From contig JAHJSI010000028.1 of the NCBI GenBank assembly GCA_018830465.1, positions 1 to 15,833 of the forward strand: a DNA stretch of 15,833 nucleotides, read 5' to 3'. The stretch's first letter is position 1; each line of letters opens with the position of its first letter. Of the stretch, positions 12,925-15,833 are shown one piece after another. The notes beneath the pieces are model-generated. The model was not told the origin of the DNA, ran no database searches, and saw only the letters and a list, made by a program, of their open reading frames with translations. The position numbers and the translations under genes are program-made. Source of the DNA: Patescibacteria group bacterium (lineage in GTDB: Bacteria; Patescibacteriota; Patescibacteriia; UBA2169).

Positions 12925-13566
12925 ATGTCAAAACAAAAATTTTCAAAGAAAGAAGCCATCCGTGTCGGGTGGAATATAATGAAGAATAATTTCTGGTTTT
13001 TTGTTGGAATTTTATTTTTTACGCTTTTAGTGGCTTATCTGCCAGGACTTGTGTTTGACGCGATGGAAAAAATAGACCTGCCAACAATTACAACAGTCTT
13101 TTTTATTATTATTGCTGTTGTTTTTTGGGTGGTGCAGATTATTATTTCAATGGGATTAATCCATATTTCGATAAAATTTATTAAATCAGAAAAGCCAGTG
13201 TTCAGTGATTTATTCGCGAAAGCAAATAAAATTATTGATTATGTTGCGTCATCAATTGTTTATAGTATTATTGTGACAATCGGATTCATACTGCTCATTG
13301 CGCCTGGAGTTATTTTTATGATAAGATTCCAGTTTTATCAGTATTTGATTATTGAAAAAAACAAAGGACCGATTGAAGCTTTAAAAATTTCTTGGCGAAT
13401 GACTAAAGGATCAGTTTGGAATCTTATTTTATTTTGGATTTTAGTTATGCTCGTTAATATTGCCGGAGCAATAGCGCTTGGCATAGGGCTTTTGGCTTCA
13501 ATTCCAGTCACAATGATTGCAATGGCTTGGGTGTATAAAAAATTAGATGCTGTGCCAAATGCTTAA
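12925..13566 (+). CDS. Polytopic membrane protein, unknown function
   Basis: This 213-residue protein has a basic cytoplasmic N terminus (MSKQKFSKKEAIRVGWN) and about four to five membrane helices: about 22-43 (FWFFVGILFFTLLVAYLP), 55-80, 110-135 (IVYSIIVTIGFILLIAPGVIFM) and a C-terminal pair at about 170-205. The central motif APGVIFMIRFQFYQYLIIE followed by GPIEALKISWRMTKGSVWNL resembles the YciC/DUF975-like family of membrane proteins, whose biochemical role is not settled. It lies 17 bases after the kinase gene with no promoter or terminator between, and overlaps recJ by 8 bp. Its job is not suggested by its neighbours. Confidence 0.8.
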   Translation: MSKQKFSKKEAIRVGWNIMKNNFWFFVGILFFTLLVAYLPGLVFDAMEKIDLPTITTVFFIIIAVVFWVVQIIISMGLIHISIKFIKSEKPVFSDLFAKANKIIDYVASSIVYSIIVTIGFILLIAPGVIFMIRFQFYQYLIIEKNKGPIEALKISWRMTKGSVWNLILFWILVMLVNIAGAIALGIGLLASIPVTMIAMAWVYKKLDAVPNA

Positions 13567-15253
13567 TTGGAAAATTTTTGAAAAAATTGATCAGAATTTA
13601 GAAGCAAAATACCCGGGAGTAAGCCGGGTTATTTTGCAATTGCTTATTAACCGCGGATTATCCGAAAAGGAAGAGATTGACGCGTTTTTAGATCCAAAAT
13701 ATGAAAATTTGCATGATCCATTTTTATTTCGCGATATGCAGAAGTTGGTTGATCGTGTAAAACAGGCGCGTGATTCATCCGAAAAAGTATTTGTGTATGG
13801 GGATTATGACGCAGACGGCGTGTGCTCTTCCATAATACTCGTTGAAACATTGCGCAAGATTGGAATTAAAGATATTGAAGTCTACATCCCGCATCGGGAA
13901 AAAGAAGGGTATGGCTTGAACAAAGATGCTATTGAATATATTGCGAATCAAGGCGCGAAGCTTTTAATGACAGTGGATTGCGGAACAAGCAATGTTGTGG
14001 AAATCGCATATGCGCGTGAAAAAGGAATAGACGTGATAATTTTAGATCATCATGAAGAGCCCCCAGAACTGCCGAAAGACGTATGCGCGTTTCTAAATCC
14101 GCATTTATCATCAGAAAAATATCCTTTCAAAGGTTTAGCTGCTGTTGGCGTAGCATTCAAAGCTGTGCAGGCATTATGCAGCGCGTTTGACTTGGGGGAA
14201 GCTAGTGAAAAATGGATGCTTGATTTAGTGGCAATCGCGACTGTAGCTGATATGATGGATTTGCGCGATGAAAACCGTGTTTTTGTGAAATATGGCCTTG
14301 TTGTGCTTAATAAAACACAACGTTTAGGCCTGCAAGCTCTGATTAAGGCAATGGACAAGGCAGACGCGCAGTTAGGCGTGTATGAAATAGGTTTTATGAT
14401 AGCGCCTCGTTTGAATGCGGCTGGGCGCATTGAGCACGCGAACGCGGCATATGATCTTTTGGAATCGCAAGATTCGGGCGCCGTGAATAAGCTAGCTGCC
14501 ACGCTGAGCACGACAAACACAACCAGACAATCAGAAACAAGCCGGATTTTAAAAGAGGCGCTTGATCAAGTAAGTTCTCAATTGGAAGAGAATAAAGTTT
14601 TGGTTGCTGTTGGAGATAATTGGCAGGCAGGCGTTGTTGGCTTGGTTTCTGGCAGGATTACGGAAAAATATCATCGTCCTTCGCTTGTGATCGCGCGAAC
14701 AGAGAAGGGTCTTACTGGATCTGGCAGAAGCATTTCAGGATTTAATATTACTCAAGCTTTGGAAAAGTCATCAGAATTTTTGGAGCGTTTTGGCGGGCAT
14801 GAAGGCGCGTGCGGCTTTACTTTAAAATCTGAAGATATTTTAGATGATTTTAAGACGTCTTTGAATAAGATTGCAGATAGCGTGTTGTCTGATAAAGATC
14901 TCATAAAAGGAGTTAGCGTGGATATGGAATTAACATTTGATGAAATTACCCTTGATTTGGTTGAGCAAGTTGAGGAATTAGCTCCGTTTGGCATGGGCAA
15001 CACAACTCCAAAATTCGCATCCTTTGGCGTGCGCGTGGAAAATGTTTCTCTTGTTGGCAAAGGAAAGCATATGAAACTGCGTTTAGGCCAAAATAGCGCG
15101 TCTTTATCCGCGATTGCGTTCGGGTTTGGCGAGGATTGGAATGAAGTATTGAATGAGGGGGATTTGATTGATATAGTTTATGAAGTAAGCGTGAATGAGT
15201 GGCAAACTCACAGAAATGTTCAATTGAAGATTGTGGATATTAAAGCTAAATAA
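13559..15253 (+). CDS. recJ: Single-stranded-DNA-specific exonuclease RecJ
   Basis: RecJ is a 5'-3' single-strand DNA exonuclease used in recombination and repair. The 564-residue product has the full domain set. The DHH domain shows motif I DYDADGVCSS, motif II TVDCGTSN and motif III DHHEEPP, which supply the metal-binding aspartates and histidines; the NPH motif follows. The DHHA1 domain contains RLNAAGRIEHANAA, GVVGLVSGRITEKYHRPS and GSGRSISGFN, then FLERFGGHEGACGF. The C-terminal OB-like domain begins around ELTFDEITLDLVEQVEELAPFGMGN. The ATG at 13559 is preferred: a start four codons upstream (13547) adds only MLCQ and deepens the overlap, while 13559 gives an ATGCTTAA 8-bp overlap and the usual start MLNWKIFEK. 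There is no Shine-Dalgarno site, so translation is probably coupled to the upstream gene. Confidence 0.95.
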   Translation: MLNWKIFEKIDQNLEAKYPGVSRVILQLLINRGLSEKEEIDAFLDPKYENLHDPFLFRDMQKLVDRVKQARDSSEKVFVYGDYDADGVCSSIILVETLRKIGIKDIEVYIPHREKEGYGLNKDAIEYIANQGAKLLMTVDCGTSNVVEIAYAREKGIDVIILDHHEEPPELPKDVCAFLNPHLSSEKYPFKGLAAVGVAFKAVQALCSAFDLGEASEKWMLDLVAIATVADMMDLRDENRVFVKYGLVVLNKTQRLGLQALIKAMDKADAQLGVYEIGFMIAPRLNAAGRIEHANAAYDLLESQDSGAVNKLAATLSTTNTTRQSETSRILKEALDQVSSQLEENKVLVAVGDNWQAGVVGLVSGRITEKYHRPSLVIARTEKGLTGSGRSISGFNITQALEKSSEFLERFGGHEGACGFTLKSEDILDDFKTSLNKIADSVLSDKDLIKGVSVDMELTFDEITLDLVEQVEELAPFGMGNTTPKFASFGVRVENVSLVGKGKHMKLRLGQNSASLSAIAFGFGEDWNEVLNEGDLIDIVYEVSVNEWQTHRNVQLKIVDIKAK

Positions 15254-15263
15254 TATGGTTTTA

Positions 15264-15347
15264 GTTTCAGGGTAGTGTGTTTTTTCACTCCGAAGGGGTC
15301 GCGTTGCGTTCCATCATTCTCGTTCAAAAAGCACACCACCCTGAAAC
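15264..15347. repeat. Long imperfect inverted repeat between recJ and the RNase H gene
   Basis: Positions 15264-15285 (starting GTTTCAGGGTAGTGTG) pair with 15326-15347 (ending CACCACCCTGAAAC). This gives a 22-bp stem with one mismatch and one G-T pair, enclosing about 40 bases that are more GC-rich than the surroundings. There is no terminal T run after the right arm, so it is not a classic terminator, although the stem could still block read-through. It resembles a small non-autonomous inverted-repeat element or a structured RNA. The open frame through it belongs to no gene. Confidence 0.6.
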
Positions 15348-15349
15348 AT

Positions 15350-15360
15350 TATAGTATAAA
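15350..15360 (+). promoter_or_regulatory. Possible -10 box for the RNase H gene
   Basis: Overlapping TATAGT (15350-15355) and TATAAA (15355-15360) boxes lie 4-9 bases before the ATG at 15365, again a leaderless arrangement. No -35 box is seen; the long hairpin occupies that position. Confidence 0.4.
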
Positions 15361-15364
15361 GAAT

Positions 15365-15772
15365 ATGAAATTAATTATACATACAGACGGAGGATCGCGC
15401 GGCAATCCAGGTCCTGCTGGGATTGGGGTTGTATTGTTAAATTCGTCTGGCAAGAAAGTAAAAGAAGTATCAGAATATATCGGTAAAGCCACGAATAACC
15501 AAGCAGAATATACTGCTTTGGTTCGTGGCTTGGAAGAAGCTCAAAAGCTTGGCGCTGATGATGTACAAATTGTCATGGACAGTGAATTGATTGTGAAGCA
15601 ATTAAAACAGGAATACAAAGTGAAGAATAAGGATTTGGCTTCTTTGTTCGTGAATGCGTGGAATCTGTTAAATCAATTTTCTAAGTGGTCTGTTAAGCAT
15701 GTTAAACGTAATAAGAATAAACGCGCGGATGAGTTAGTTAATCAGGCAATAGATAAAAAAACAGCGCAGTAG
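15365..15772 (+). CDS. rnhA: Ribonuclease HI
   Basis: This 135-residue enzyme cleaves the RNA strand of RNA-DNA hybrids. The four catalytic acidic residues are visible: Asp8 in HTDGGSRGNPGPAG, Glu48 in NNQAEYTAL, Asp72 in VMDSELIVKQL and Asp122 in NKRADELVNQAID. The length fits the compact class without an N-terminal hybrid-binding domain, closer to archaeal/Bacillus-type short RNases HI than to the E. coli form with its basic handle. The ATG at 15365 is chosen because the fold begins at once with KLIIHTDGG. An in-frame start at 15275 would add 30 residues encoded by the inverted repeat, which do not belong to the family. The stop codon lies inside the terminator stem-loop. Confidence 0.94.
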   Translation: MKLIIHTDGGSRGNPGPAGIGVVLLNSSGKKVKEVSEYIGKATNNQAEYTALVRGLEEAQKLGADDVQIVMDSELIVKQLKQEYKVKNKDLASLFVNAWNLLNQFSKWSVKHVKRNKNKRADELVNQAIDKKTAQ

Positions 15773-15786
15773 AGCGTTGTTTTTTG
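15755..15786. terminator. Bidirectional terminator between rnhA and the RNase P RNA gene
   Basis: AACAGCGC (15760-15767) pairs with GCGTTGTT (15774-15781) around a 6-base loop. The stem is extended by an A run on the left and a T run on the right, so it works in both directions. The rnhA stop codon TAG is in the loop. Confidence 0.8.
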
Positions 15787-15805
15787 TTTGCGCGCTTGCA
15801 TTGGA

Positions 15806-15833
15806 TAGGTAAATCTATAAGCCGAATTTTGTA
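15806..15833 (-). ncRNA. rnpB: 3' end of RNase P RNA, cut by the window edge
   Basis: Read on the minus strand, the last bases give ACAAAATTCGGCTTAT followed by AGATTTACCT. This lines up with the conserved 3' end of bacterial RNase P RNA as I recall it from E. coli M1 RNA (ACAGAACCCGGCTTAT, then the final P1 strand ending CACCT). The AT-rich substitutions fit this genome. The minus-strand reading of the terminator at 15755-15786 lies about 20 bases past the expected 3' end, as it should. Only about 28 bases are visible, so the body of the RNA cannot be checked here. Confidence 0.6.

Noticed and set aside
14050..14520. 156-residue minus-strand frame inside recJ
   Set aside because: It is antisense to conserved RecJ motifs, has alanine/serine-rich shadow composition and no ribosome binding site.
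15275..15364. Earlier in-frame start giving a 165-residue RNase H
   Set aside because: The extra 30 residues are encoded by the inverted repeat and have no counterpart in RNase HI; the start at 15365 is followed at once by the conserved fold.
1..15833. Possible UGA recoding (as in some Patescibacteria-type lineages)
   Set aside because: Intact genes reach normal length with no in-frame TGA. The one TGA stop, in the 78-aa gene, is followed by a terminator, and read-through would translate the stem-loop.
1..15833. CRISPR arrays, tRNA genes or complete insertion sequences
   Set aside because: No regularly spaced repeats, cloverleaf-like blocks or complete transposon ends were seen; the only mobile-type gene is the partial RAYT.

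Overview
The window looks like an AT-rich chromosomal segment of a small, probably Candidatus Phyla Radiation (Patescibacteria-type) bacterium. This placement is an inference from gene style: compact operons with 1-28 bp overlaps, -10 boxes sitting almost on start codons with few Shine-Dalgarno sites, a type-3-thrombospondin/PKD surface protein, a MacAB/YknXYZ-like exporter with an oversized adaptor, and REP-like palindromes inside genes. No 16S rRNA or other phylogenetic marker is present. Intact genes of normal length contain no in-frame TGA, so there is no sign of a recoded UGA.

Layout. 1-700: a REP-associated tyrosine transposase (RAYT), cut by the left edge, with a perfect 28-bp palindrome in its own reading frame. 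779-1466: a lipoprotein with a C-terminal chagasin-type (I42) protease-inhibitor domain, ending at a bidirectional terminator shared with a compositionally foreign 78-aa gene on the minus strand (1489-1725). 1813-2410: a symmetric inverted repeat carrying a -10 box on each strand, then a damaged ECF sigma factor/membrane partner locus that still has its terminator. 2441-7364: an ABC exporter in which adaptor and ATPase (+) converge on two paralogous FtsX/MacB permeases (-), with one base between the converging stop codons. 7373-9388: a divergent promoter with an operator-like palindrome, then a glycerophosphodiesterase and a glycerol-3-phosphate dehydrogenase overlapping by 28 bp, and a small two-helix membrane protein. 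9411-10713: an unrecognised 166-aa gene (-) and a membrane-anchored cyclophilin (+), fired from two strong back-to-back sigma70-type promoters. 10741-15253: an apparent operon of a calcium-binding-repeat/PKD surface protein, a PfkB-family kinase, a polytopic membrane protein and RecJ. 15264-15347: a long imperfect inverted repeat, then RNase HI, a bidirectional terminator, and what looks like the 3' end of the RNase P RNA gene on the minus strand, cut by the right edge.

How the genes may work together. The GDPD/GpsA pair can release glycerol-3-phosphate from phospholipid head-group diesters and interconvert it with dihydroxyacetone phosphate, which would suit a cell that scavenges lipids. The exporter, the lipoprotein inhibitor, the anchored cyclophilin and the PKD protein are all envelope functions. 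RecJ, RNase HI and RNase P RNA are housekeeping nucleic-acid functions.

No clearly new multi-gene system is evident. The observations most worth following are the anomalous 78-aa gene, the near-leaderless promoter pattern, the palindromes at three divergent promoters, the eroded sigma locus, and the mobile palindromes inside coding sequences.
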